In this document: positions 1 to 6,142 of the stretch, piece after piece | Layout of the letters: every line of letters starts with the position of its first letter | Position numbering within the stretch: position 1 is the first letter of the stretch | Source of the DNA: an uncultured Chloroflexota bacterium | Lineage (GTDB): Bacteria > Chloroflexota > Dehalococcoidia > Lucifugimonadales > CAJWER01 | Direction: 5' to 3' | DNA: 6,776 bases | NCBI GenBank assembly: GCA_913030785.1 | Contig: CAJWER010000166.1 | Location: 1 to 6,776, forward strand | Notes under the pieces: model-generated | Databases searched by the model: none | What the model was told of the DNA's origin: nothing | The model's input: only the letters and a program-made list of their open reading frames with translations | Translations under genes and position numbers: made by a program

Positions 1-433
1 AACCCTTGTAGCGCGCCTCTGCCGGACAGTTGGGATTCCGGTCGATCACAGGTGAGAAGGCGCGGGACACATAGCCTTCCAAGATGATGTTGTTGTCCTT
101 GGACCCCTCGTACTCGACAAGGCCCAACGACGGTTTCTCCCAGTGAATGCCATCCATACTCTCGGCGTAGCAAGTCACACTGGAATCCCGCTCGTGTTCG
201 TCCTCTCCGTAGAAGTAGTGGCTTCCCCTGTAGTACATTTGGTATCGGCCGCCCTCTTCGATCACCGTCGTATAGCCGCAGGTGTTGCCCTCCCACGGCC
301 TATCGAACACTACCGCCACCTCCTGGGGCGAGGGTGAGTGGAGCATCAACGAGGCGCCGTTCATCCGGTCTATCAGGTAGCCATCTACCAGCAGCTCGAG
401 TCTCGATCCAATGTCGATAGGTGTGTTGGCCAT
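1..433 (-). CDS. GH32/43-like five-bladed beta-propeller protein, N-terminal part
   Basis: The frame opens at ATG 433 on the minus strand and stays open to the left edge, giving 144 residues of a longer protein. An AGGAGG at 448-443, nine bases upstream, fixes the start. The N-terminus reads MANTPIDIGSRLELLVDGYL, followed by LMLHSP, then VVFDRPWEG at about residues 42-50, YQMYYRG near 67-73, and finally a KDNNII and NPNCPAEARYKG stretch. This order (LLVDDYLI, RPWEG, YRMYYRG, DNNII, NPxxPxxxRYKA) is what I recall from large planctomycete and Chloroflexota proteins annotated as glycosyl hydrolase or GH32/43-like propellers, usually over 400 aa. No signal peptide is visible, so it is probably cytoplasmic. 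The substrate cannot be named, and catalytic carboxylates cannot be judged from a fragment. It is divergent from the Asp-box gene at 663, suggesting a shared carbohydrate role. Confidence 0.8.
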   Translation of the reverse strand, partial: MANTPIDIGSRLELLVDGYLIDRMNGASLMLHSPSPQEVAVVFDRPWEGNTCGYTTVIEEGGRYQMYYRGSHYFYGEDEHERDSSVTCYAESMDGIHWEKPSLGLVEYEGSKDNNIILEGYVSRAFSPVIDRNPNCPAEARYKG

Positions 434-662
434 CTTCACATTCCTCCTGATCAGACCGTTTGGCACTCCAGCTCAAGTCACACACTTATCGGGGTTCTGT
501 CTGGCAGACGCCGGGTACTCCTTTGGAGTTGTGGCCAGATACTGCCACGCAAAGCGGGTACAGAGTGGCGAATTCCCTTGTACTAGGAAGTAGACGCTAC
601 CGTTGAGGTAGAATTGGCTGGCGATCCGCTAAGAGGCATGGTCAGTATTAGGAGGCTTCGCC
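434..662. promoter_or_regulatory. Divergent intergenic control region
   Basis: This spacer of 229 bases separates two divergent genes and must hold both promoters. Each edge carries a strong SD: AGGAGG at 448-443 for the left gene and AGGAGG at 650-655 for the right gene. I see no convincing paired -35/-10 boxes; TAGAAT at 609-614 is the best -10-like hexamer for the rightward gene but has no good -35. Dyad sequences that could be operators are GTCTG-G-CAGAC at 499-509, GTGGC...GCCAC at 531-548 and CTACC-GTTGA-GGTAG at 597-611. No coding frame here looks real. Confidence 0.45.
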
Positions 663-1835
663 TTGGATCTCGAACACATCGTCGTTCACAAAGGGATGGA
701 CTACCACTGCGCCTTCCCCGAGAGCATTCGGCTTCAGAACGGCGATCTGATCACCGCCTTTCGTGAGGTCCCTTTTGCCCCGGCTGATCCTGACCATCGC
801 GGCGTCGGCGCCGAGGACATCGACATGGGTCCGCAACACCCCCAGATGGCCCACCACCACCGTCACCCACAATCTCGCGCGGCGTTAGTACGCTCAACCG
901 ACGGTGGTCTGACCTGGGATCCAGCCAGTCGCATCGTTATCGACGTCTCCGACGGCACCCAGGATCTCAATTTGGGAACCATAGCCCAGGTCTCTTCCGG
1001 CGAACTGGTCTTCAACAACATGCGCCTGTTCACCGACCTCTCTGAGGCCGAGGCGGATTTAATCAGTTCGCAACGCAGGTTCCACATCCCAAGGAGCCAG
1101 CCTTTTGGTGCTATGGTCTTCGACAGCCTCTACCTGCAGCGTTCGTTTGACAATGGCCTAACTTGGAGCGAGCCAGAGTCGTTCGACGTGTCCTCTTCTT
1201 CATTCTACTCACATACTGGACAGACAGGCGTCATAGAACTACCCGACGGCTCCTGGCTTCTGCCGTTCCATGGCCAATGTTCACTCGATGAGCCCGAAAG
1301 GGTCTTCGTCGCCCGGTCCAGCGATCGAGGACGGACCTGGGGGCAGCCCTCGACCGTGGCATATGACCCGGAAGGACAGAGAGGTTTCCACGAGCCTCCC
1401 ATGCTGAAACTGCCCAGCGGCAAGCTGCTCGTCGTCACCCGTTCCCACAACGTGACTCGCGAAGGCGGCGCGGACTACCTCTATCAGACCTTCTCAACCG
1501 ATAACGGATGGACCTGGCAAGGCCTCGAGCGCACTCCAATTTGGGGGTATCCCAGTCACCTGCTCCTGCTTCGGAGCGGCCGGATCCTCTGCACCTACGG
1601 CTATCGTCAAAAGCCCTACGGCATTCGAGCCGTCCTCAGCGACGACGAGGGCGCGTCGTGGGACATGGAAAATGAGATCGTCATCAGGGCCGACGGCGCC
1701 AACCGCGACCTGGGTTATCCGTCGTCTATACAACTCGATGACGGCCGGATCCTCACGAGCTACTACTTCCCAGACACCGACGGCATCCGCTACATAGCGG
1801 GGTCCATCTGGTCCGAAGACGGCGCGCTTAACTAG
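663..1835 (+). CDS. Asp-box (BNR-repeat) sialidase-superfamily protein
   Basis: A 390-residue protein, full length for a single propeller domain. Five Asp-box motifs (S-x-D-x-G-x-T/S-W) are spaced along it: STDGGLTW (78-85), SFDNGLTW (161-168), SSDRGRTW (219-226), STDNGWTW (278-285) and SDDEGASW (326-333). This is the signature of the six-bladed sialidase/neuraminidase fold (PF13088 type). TTG 663 is chosen because AGGAGG at 650-655 lies seven bases upstream and the protein begins directly with the first strand. No signal peptide is seen, so it is probably cytoplasmic. The canonical FRIP arginine motif of GH33 is absent; FREVP at 33-37 is the nearest match, so true exo-alpha-sialidase activity is not established. 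Residues 40-70 hold an unusual histidine-rich insert. C-terminal GYPSSIQLDDGRILTSYY is typical of uncharacterised BNR proteins near sugar catabolism genes. The fold is confident and the substrate is not. Confidence 0.88.
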   Translation: MDLEHIVVHKGMDYHCAFPESIRLQNGDLITAFREVPFAPADPDHRGVGAEDIDMGPQHPQMAHHHRHPQSRAALVRSTDGGLTWDPASRIVIDVSDGTQDLNLGTIAQVSSGELVFNNMRLFTDLSEAEADLISSQRRFHIPRSQPFGAMVFDSLYLQRSFDNGLTWSEPESFDVSSSSFYSHTGQTGVIELPDGSWLLPFHGQCSLDEPERVFVARSSDRGRTWGQPSTVAYDPEGQRGFHEPPMLKLPSGKLLVVTRSHNVTREGGADYLYQTFSTDNGWTWQGLERTPIWGYPSHLLLLRSGRILCTYGYRQKPYGIRAVLSDDEGASWDMENEIVIRADGANRDLGYPSSIQLDDGRILTSYYFPDTDGIRYIAGSIWSEDGALN

Positions 1836-1864
1836 GCTTCCTTTGACCTGAGCTGGCAGTCCCA

Positions 1865-1885
1865 CCATCGCGTTCAGCGCGATGG
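1865..1885 (+). terminator. Hairpin after the Asp-box gene, possible terminator
   Basis: A perfect 8-bp inverted repeat, CCATCGCG (1865-1872) and CGCGATGG (1878-1885), encloses a five-base loop. It starts 30 bases after the TAG of the Asp-box gene and ends before the SD of the next gene. There is no T-run after the stem, so it is not a textbook intrinsic terminator. It could equally protect the mRNA 3' end or be a protein site. Confidence 0.4.
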
Positions 1886-1909
1886 GCAACAAGGCTTGGG
1901 AGGACGTTG

Positions 1910-2634
1910 ATGATAAGACGTATTGCTCACGGACTTTGGTTCCTTATCATAGGGCGGCGCTACGAAGTTGAACCCCCTGAAAACGTTCCTCGCTATGGTG
2001 CCTACACAGCCCTGGTAACCGACATCGTTGACCCGGATCGCAGGGGACGCGTCAGAATCTCACTTCGGTGGAGTGAGGACGATGTCAATTTCGAGGCCTG
2101 GGCTCCGATTGCCACCCTGGCGGCGGGAGACACCTGGGGCACGTGATTCGTCCCCGATGTTGACGACGAGGTTCTGGTTCTCTTTGAGGGAGGCGACCAG
2201 ACACGTCCGTACGTGGTTGGCTCTCTCTGGACTCGGGGAAAATTGGTCCCGATCAGATGGACATTACCGGAAGAAATTTTCATAGGACAATCCGGTCAAG
2301 ACGTGGGTTGCGCATCCGGTTCGACGACACCGATTGGGAAGAGGCCTTGACGCTCGATACTTCGAAGCATCAGCGCATCGTCCTTAGCGATGCAGACGAT
2401 TCGATAGAGATCGATGCAGGGGGTGGAAACACAATCAGACTTGACCGGTCTGGCATCACGATCGATGCAACCTCCAAGGTGACAGTGAACGCATCAACGA
2501 TGGAAATCAGCGCCGGGATGCTCACCGTGAACGCAGGGATGTCGAAATTCAGCGGTGTCGTGCAGGCGGACACGGTGATAGCCAACTCAATAGTGGGCTT
2601 ATCCTACACACCAGGGGCGGGCAACATCTGGTGA
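1910..2634 (+). pseudogene. Interrupted baseplate protein V / VgrG-like spike (OB-fold and beta-helix)
   Basis: Read across two interruptions, this is a spike protein of about 240 residues of the gpV/VgrG type found in phage tails and contractile injection systems. ATG 1910 has GGAGG at 1899-1903 six bases upstream; the adjacent TTG 1907 sits too close. The first block holds the OB-fold start (YTALVTDIVDPDRRGRVRIS) and runs to TGA 2144-2146. The same frame continues past it with FVPDVDDEVLVLFEGGDQ and RPYVVGSLWTRGK, the conserved 'F-x-P-E-V-G-D-E-V' and 'RPYVxGSLW' signatures. At 2236-2242 the homology moves to the -1 frame: QMDITGRNFHRTIRSRRGLR, RFDDTDWEE, then a beta-helical C-terminus ending SYTPGAGNIW. 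The TGA occupies an aromatic position (G-T-[W]-F-V-P), so a TGG-to-TGA change is the simple explanation. No other tail or injection genes are visible beside it, so it is probably a relic. Recoding is the alternative. Confidence 0.72.
2236..2242 (+). other. GGGAAAA heptamer at the frame change of the spike gene
   Basis: In the upstream frame the bases read G-GGA-AAA, a legal X-XXY-YYZ slippery heptamer. A -1 slip there gives GGG-AAA-ATT-GGT and joins exactly the frame that carries the conserved downstream homology. Deletion of one base from the GGGGAAAA tract at 2235-2242 would give the same picture. The nearest dyads are a 4-bp GTCC/GGAC pair (2246-2249 with 2259-2262) and ACCGGA/TCCGGT (2266-2271 with 2291-2296). 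Neither is a strong stimulatory structure at the usual spacing. Confidence 0.4.
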
Positions 2635-2880
2635 ACCATACGCTTGGGCTCCTGAAGATTGGGCCCTGTGATAAGTTGGGTGGTGACCTCCGTCGGCGAA
2701 GGAAGTCCGATGATAGCTAGTGAAGAGCCTGTCTGGCGATACCGTTACGGAGCGGGTACATGTTCGGAGACACGTGGCCGCACCGCAAACGAATCTCTAT
2801 TGATCGAGGGTCAGGATGGCAGAAGTCAAATATTTGGCCCCCGGTACTCTAGCAACTGGGATAACTATGGAGGTGTTGTA

Positions 2881-4473
2881 TTGTTTGACCTAATCATCGC
2901 GAACGGCACCGTCATCGACGGTACCGGAGCACCGGGCATCAAGTCTGACATCGGCATTGTCGGCGAGAGGATTGAGGCCATTGACGTTCTTGCCGGTGCG
3001 GAGGCTCGTAGAATAGTCGATGCCAAGGGGCTCGTCGTCTCGCCCGGTTTTGTTGATCCGCACACCCACTCCGATGCCGACCTGCTGATAGACCCGCAGC
3101 ATGCCTATGGGTTGCGTCAGGGCATCACGACGGAGATCCTCGGCTTAGGCGGAATCTCGTTTGCTCCCCTGTCTAAGTCCAACTACCGCATGTACACACG
3201 CTGGCTAGTGGGGATCCTGGGCGAACCCCCCGAGGACGCGGACATGAGCACCATCACATCATTTCGCGCGAACTACCACCGCAAAGTTGCGATCAATACT
3301 GCCTATCTGGTGCCGAGCGGAGCGATCCGAATAGAGGTCTCAGGATTCCGTTCTGGTCGGCTGGATGAAGACCAGATGCAAGCCGCAGTCCGACTGGTCC
3401 GGGAAAGCCTCGATCAAGGCGCCGTGGGATTCTCCAACACCTCACACAACTATCCTGGAGCCTGGAGCGACACCGCGGAACTGATCGAATTGGCTAAGGC
3501 CGTTCGCGACGGCGGTGGGATATACGTCGATGCGTCGGAGCCGCTCAACGCGAGGCGCGCCTACGGAGCCACCCAGGGATCTCCGGAGTGGCTGGAGATT
3601 GCGCGCAAGTCGGCGGCGCGGATGCACTTTGCCCACTACAGGACCGGACCTCGCACCCACGGCAAGGTCAACGAGATCATGGCCGATCGTGACGCAGCTC
3701 GCGCCGAAGGCATCGACTTCACGCTGGATATATATCCCTACCCTACGGGCGGCACTGTACCGGTAACGTTCCTGTCCAGCAGTTTCCAAGAGGGCGGCCC
3801 TGACGCGATCCTGAAGCGGCTCAGCGATCCCAATCAAAGAAAAATCGCTGCCGAATATCTGGAGAAAAATCAGGAACCCGAAAGGGTGAAGGAACTTGAG
3901 TCGATGGTGCTTTCGTTCGTTGCCGGCGATCCGGACATGGAGGGTAGGACGCTCAAAGATGTTGCCAGCCAGCGTGGAATGTCGCCGGGCGAAGCTCTGT
4001 GTTCCGTACTCCTCGAAAACGATCTCAAGGTTGGTTACTGGGGCGAACCGCCTGAGCATTCTGTGTGGCGCCAGATCGACAGGGACGCAATGGACCTGCT
4101 GGCACGGCCGGACTACATGGTCTGCAGCGACATCACTCCCGCGGGCGGCAAACCGCATCCGCGGACGTACGGCGCGTATCCTCGATTCCTTGGCCGGTTC
4201 CGCCGCGAGATAGGAGGGCTGACTCTAGAGGGAATGATCGAGCGAATGACAGATCGACCGGCGCGTAGATACGGGATCACGCACCGCGGCCGCATTCAGA
4301 AGGGCTACTTCGCCGACCTGACCGTGTTCGACCCCGACAGCATTGCGGACACGGCTACATACGACAACCCCTGTCAGTTCCCGGTCGGCATCCCCTACGT
4401 CGTCGTCAATGGACAGGTCGCCGTGGACAACGAGCAATGCACCAAAGTCTTAGCCGGCCAAGCCGTTCCATAG
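2881..4473 (+). CDS. N-acyl-D-amino-acid deacylase-like amidohydrolase
   Basis: A 530-residue member of the amidohydrolase superfamily, D-aminoacylase branch (usual length about 480-540), whose known members hydrolyse N-acyl-D-amino acids. TTG 2881 is chosen because GGAGG at 2869-2873 lies seven bases upstream and the protein then begins MFDLIIANGTVIDGTG, the family's normal N-terminus. The frame is open back to 2659, but those 74 extra residues match nothing. Landmarks: HTH at 61-63, GITTEILGLGGISFAP at 81-96, AHYRTG with H252, DIYPYPTGGT at 283-292, CSD with the putative catalytic D417, and the C-terminal GRIQKGYFADLTVFDP segment. The usual zinc ligands Cys96 and His220 (Alcaligenes numbering) fall on G90 and A218, so the metal site is altered. 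No signal peptide is seen. The exact substrate is uncertain. Confidence 0.87.
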   Translation: MFDLIIANGTVIDGTGAPGIKSDIGIVGERIEAIDVLAGAEARRIVDAKGLVVSPGFVDPHTHSDADLLIDPQHAYGLRQGITTEILGLGGISFAPLSKSNYRMYTRWLVGILGEPPEDADMSTITSFRANYHRKVAINTAYLVPSGAIRIEVSGFRSGRLDEDQMQAAVRLVRESLDQGAVGFSNTSHNYPGAWSDTAELIELAKAVRDGGGIYVDASEPLNARRAYGATQGSPEWLEIARKSAARMHFAHYRTGPRTHGKVNEIMADRDAARAEGIDFTLDIYPYPTGGTVPVTFLSSSFQEGGPDAILKRLSDPNQRKIAAEYLEKNQEPERVKELESMVLSFVAGDPDMEGRTLKDVASQRGMSPGEALCSVLLENDLKVGYWGEPPEHSVWRQIDRDAMDLLARPDYMVCSDITPAGGKPHPRTYGAYPRFLGRFRREIGGLTLEGMIERMTDRPARRYGITHRGRIQKGYFADLTVFDPDSIADTATYDNPCQFPVGIPYVVVNGQVAVDNEQCTKVLAGQAVP

Positions 4474-4506
4474 GCCTCGTCGGATCTGGTGAAGAGGCGG
4501 CGAGGC
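4474..4506 (+). terminator. Stem-loop directly after the amidohydrolase stop
   Basis: GCCTCGTCG (4474-4482) pairs with CGGCGAGGC (4498-4506) as a 9-bp stem containing one G-U pair and a 15-base loop. It begins on the base after the TAG. No T-tract follows, so it may be a weak or Rho-assisted 3' end. It also sits just before base composition drops sharply. Confidence 0.35.
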
Positions 4507-4588
4507 TCCTCGGGGTGTCTCACCGCAGTGTGAATATTCGTTTAAATGCATACCACAGTCACAAAGAGGATAATCAATTTATATTAAT

Positions 4589-5176
4589 TCAGTTCGATTC
4601 TATTTTGAAACCACCTAACGACAGTTTCCCACGGACAGCATTAGTAAATCCAACAAATGAAAAACCATAACTCACGCAATTTTTCAGACAATCATCTAGG
4701 GATGTAGGTTTAGAGAGATCTTTTGACCAGCTCCTGTGCCAAAGATTTTCATCGTTGGCCAAGTGTATTCTTGTAGGACTTGTTGGCCAAACACCTTCTT
4801 CTATTTCGATCGGTTCACTATTTAGATGCCATCGTGTCATACCGCAGACTACCCAGAAAAAACATTCTGCACCTTCTAGCTCAAGTCCGTCTCCCCTAAG
4901 TGATACGGTTACTTGTTTGTCGCGAAGATCTACGGATTTGTCACCCATCCAATTGCGGTAATATATAAGGGGAAGAATAGACACGGGTGTTTCGGGAATA
5001 TCTGGTGTCCAAACGTGGTCGTTAGTCCAGACATATCCTTTATCGTTAATCCCGCCAGTTTTTTGATGAGTAGTTAAAACCATTATCGCCCGTCCTTCTC
5101 TTTGAACCACACTTTGGTGATAATCGTAAGAACTCCATCCTTCTGGTCCTAATTCAAAAGTGTTGTTTATAATCAT
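4589..5176 (-). CDS. Uncharacterised AT-rich orphan protein, probable beta-sandwich
   Basis: I do not recognise a named family. The 195-residue protein starts at ATG 5176 with GGGAGG at 5191-5186, nine bases upstream, and a good promoter beyond it. It has no signal peptide or membrane segment. It is rich in Trp and aromatics (GPEGWSSYDYH, YVWTNDHVWTPDIP, IYYRNWMGD, MTRWHLNSEP), with alternating hydrophobic strands such as KQVTVSLRGDGLEL. It ends in SYGFSFVGFTNAVRGKLSLG, a pattern like the last strands of galactose-binding or laminin-G-like jelly rolls. I infer a carbohydrate- or ligand-binding beta-sandwich. Base composition is near 40% GC by eye against roughly 55-60% in the flanking genes, which points to horizontal acquisition. 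It is convergent with the amidohydrolase and transcribed alone. Confidence 0.75.
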   Translation of the reverse strand: MIINNTFELGPEGWSSYDYHQSVVQREGRAIMVLTTHQKTGGINDKGYVWTNDHVWTPDIPETPVSILPLIYYRNWMGDKSVDLRDKQVTVSLRGDGLELEGAECFFWVVCGMTRWHLNSEPIEIEEGVWPTSPTRIHLANDENLWHRSWSKDLSKPTSLDDCLKNCVSYGFSFVGFTNAVRGKLSLGGFKIESN

Positions 5177-5208
5177 TGATTTTAGCCTCCCGAAGTTGTG
5201 ATCCTGAT

Positions 5209-5235
5209 ATTATAGTGGTATGCCTGTCCTATCAA
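5209..5235 (-). promoter_or_regulatory. Sigma70-type promoter for the AT-rich orphan gene
   Basis: On the minus strand TTGATA (5235-5230) and a perfect TATAAT (5214-5209) are separated by 15 bases, slightly short. Transcription would start about ten bases on, leaving a short leader containing the GGGAGG SD. An imperfect stem-loop at 5236-5252 (CACTAG-GGA-CTAG-A-GTG) lies just upstream of the -35 and could be an operator. Confidence 0.5.
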
Positions 5236-5413
5236 CACTAGGGACTAGAGTGTGGTTATGCCGCGAGACAAATGCCCTCTGATGTCGCTGAGAGGCTGCA
5301 TGTGGCAGGTGGATCCTACAAGGAGAAGGCTCAAGTTGAAGGCTCGTCGCGACGTTATCGCCAGCGTCATGTCATCCACGAATCTAGCGGTGCCCCGACC
5401 CCAACCCGGGCCA

Positions 5414-5449
5414 CACCCCACATAACCCTGCCTCTGGGGGCAGTATAGC
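5414..5449 (+). repeat. Left arm of 36-base inverted repeat
   Basis: Its reverse complement matches 6039-6074 at 31 of 36 positions, with 22 of 23 identical in the core (5427-5449 against 6039-6061). The core also folds on itself as CTGCC-TCTGGG-GGCAG (5428-5443). The two arms enclose about 590 bases. No target-site duplication is evident at the outer edges. Confidence 0.65.
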
Positions 5450-5558
5450 CTAGGGATCAAGAGGGAAGCGGCGGGATGGGGATTAGACGGAGAGATGACC
5501 CACGAATCTTGGTCACGAACTGTCAGGGACTGGCCAATACGGGTTGCGACGGTCTACA

Positions 5559-5618
5559 CAGGCTCATGGGGGGGGCTAGAATCCAGCGGGTAGGGAGTCC
5601 CATGGGGGATTAGGCACA
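5559..5618 (+). repeat. Degenerate direct repeat 1, copy A
   Basis: It aligns with 6058-6120 with a few small gaps. Shared blocks in order are CAGGCTC, a G-run, GGCTAGAA, GGAGTCCC (GGGAGTCCC here) and GGGGATTAGG. The similarity is collinear over about 60 bases, so it is not chance GC richness. Confidence 0.6.
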
Positions 5619-5666
5619 ACTGGGGTCATAAGATATATCCCCCCTACCTCACCACAGCCTTATAAG

Positions 5667-5700
5667 CCCTAATAGCATCCTCGCTGTTCACCTGCCACAC
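5667..5700 (+). repeat. Degenerate direct repeat 2, copy A
   Basis: An ungapped match to 5945-5978 at 27 of 34 positions, including TAATAG and TTCACCTGC. On the minus strand both copies read QVNSE followed by D or N, A or S, then I in the same frame, so the repeat may descend from coding sequence. Confidence 0.6.
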
Positions 5701-5777
5701 GCCCCATCCCCCTTTTGTATGCTACGCTAAGACGTGCGGTTGTACTCGCTGTAATGAGTCGTAGGGGAAAGGAGTTT

Positions 5778-5897
5778 ATGAGCCTCGCAGAAGTTCTATT
5801 GGTAATAGGTACGTTTGGCATATGTACAGGTGTATGGACGACACTGGTGGTAATAATTAAGCAGAATGCTAGAACAAACAAAGAATCGTTAGTCTGA
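5778..5897 (+). CDS. Possible 39-residue single-pass membrane peptide
   Basis: ATG 5778 is preceded by AAAGGAG ending at 5774, which gives a short three-base spacing. The peptide MSLAEVLLVIGTFGICTGVW continues with TTLVVIIKQ and ends in a charged tail (KQNARTNKESLV). Residues 6-27 form one clean hydrophobic helix, with an acidic residue before it and basic residues after it, so an N-out/C-in topology is likely. It lies between the two halves of the repeat-bearing spacer, inside the inverted-repeat pair. I recognise no family. It could be a real small membrane protein or a chance frame, and the overlapping minus-strand frame 5902-5669 is less convincing. Confidence 0.4.
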   Translation: MSLAEVLLVIGTFGICTGVWTTLVVIIKQNARTNKESLV

Positions 5898-5944
5898 TAC
5901 AACGCTTCCTAGCCCTCGCCAGAGGCCCTACAACGACCCCATTT

Positions 5945-5978
5945 CCTTAATAGAATTTTCGCTATTCACCTGCTAGAC
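5945..5978 (+). repeat. Degenerate direct repeat 2, copy B
   Basis: Partner of 5667-5700 (27 of 34 identical). Most differences are transitions, consistent with slow decay of two copies of one ancestor. The order of repeats is 1-2 on the left and 2-1 on the right. Confidence 0.6.
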
Positions 5979-6038
5979 GAGTAGCCCCAGCTACTACCAG
6001 CCCCGCCTAAGCCTCGGCACCTCTTCTTTCCCTCCCGA

Positions 6039-6074
6039 GCTATACTGCGCCCAGAGGCAGGCTCGTGCGGGGTG
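6039..6074 (-). repeat. Right arm of 36-base inverted repeat
   Basis: Partner of 5414-5449 in inverted orientation, starting GCTATACTGC and ending GGGGTG. It runs directly into repeat 1 copy B and overlaps it by 17 bases, so arm and repeat may be one larger element of about 80 bases. Confidence 0.65.
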
Positions 6075-6120
6075 GCGGCTAGAACCTAACGGCTAGGAGT
6101 CCCTGCGGGGATTAGGTGCA
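6058..6120 (+). repeat. Degenerate direct repeat 1, copy B
   Basis: Partner of 5559-5618. It also carries an internal GGCTAG doublet (6077-6082 and 6091-6096). It ends about 20 bases before the start of the truncated DUF429-like gene, so that start region abuts the repeat. Confidence 0.6.
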
Positions 6121-6142
6121 GTCAGGTGGATTGGAGGTGAAT

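Larger units (their letters stand above)
5255..5777. other. Non-coding, repeat-bearing spacer (left half)
   Basis: About 520 bases without a credible gene. It contains the left arm of an inverted repeat (5414-5449), a copy of a degenerate repeat (5559-5618), a second repeat (5667-5700) and the 10-base direct repeat CCACGAATCT at 5376-5385 and 5500-5509. Open frames here are short. The minus-strand frame 5460-5245 contains FVDDM but no reverse-transcriptase context. The DNA looks like decayed mobile or intergenic sequence. Confidence 0.5.
5898..6142. other. Non-coding, repeat-bearing spacer (right half)
   Basis: No gene is seen. It holds repeat 2 copy B (5945-5978), the right inverted-repeat arm (6039-6074) and repeat 1 copy B (6058-6120), then the SD of the truncated gene that follows. 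A pyrimidine-rich run (CTCTTCTTTCCCTCCC, 6021-6036) precedes the right arm. Confidence 0.5.

Noticed and set aside
1494..1892. Minus-strand frame of 132 aa opposite the Asp-box gene
   Set aside because: Shadow frame overlapping a gene with five clear Asp-boxes.
2144..2146. Alternative genetic code (TGA as Trp or Gly)
   Set aside because: TGA ends other frames here at expected positions, for example after the spike C-terminus at 2632-2634 and the orphan gene at 4591-4589, so a genome-wide reassignment is unlikely.
2816..2893. Short frame MAEVKYLAPGT..., faintly like a tail-sheath N-terminus next to the spike gene
   Set aside because: Only 25 residues, overlaps the amidohydrolase start, and the likeness stops after a few residues.
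3442..4158. Long minus-strand frame (238 aa) opposite the amidohydrolase
   Set aside because: Antisense shadow of a strongly supported gene in GC-rich DNA; no coherent motifs.
4437..4670. Plus-strand frame of 77 aa spanning the amidohydrolase end
   Set aside because: Out of frame with the supported gene, crosses the composition boundary and overlaps the minus-strand orphan gene; no SD-supported start.
5245..5460. Minus-strand frame of 71 aa with FVDDM, resembling a reverse transcriptase YxDD box
   Set aside because: No other reverse transcriptase motif surrounds it, the frame overlaps the inverted repeat and the start lacks an SD; likely chance.
5495..5593. Small plus-strand frame, 32 aa, ending in GGLESSG
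   Set aside because: SD too close to the ATG, no recognised family, and its end lies within degenerate repeat 1.
5669..5902. Minus-strand frame of 77 aa with a hydrophobic N-terminus
   Set aside because: Its hydrophobic stretch is the antisense of the plus-strand membrane peptide, which has the better start signal.
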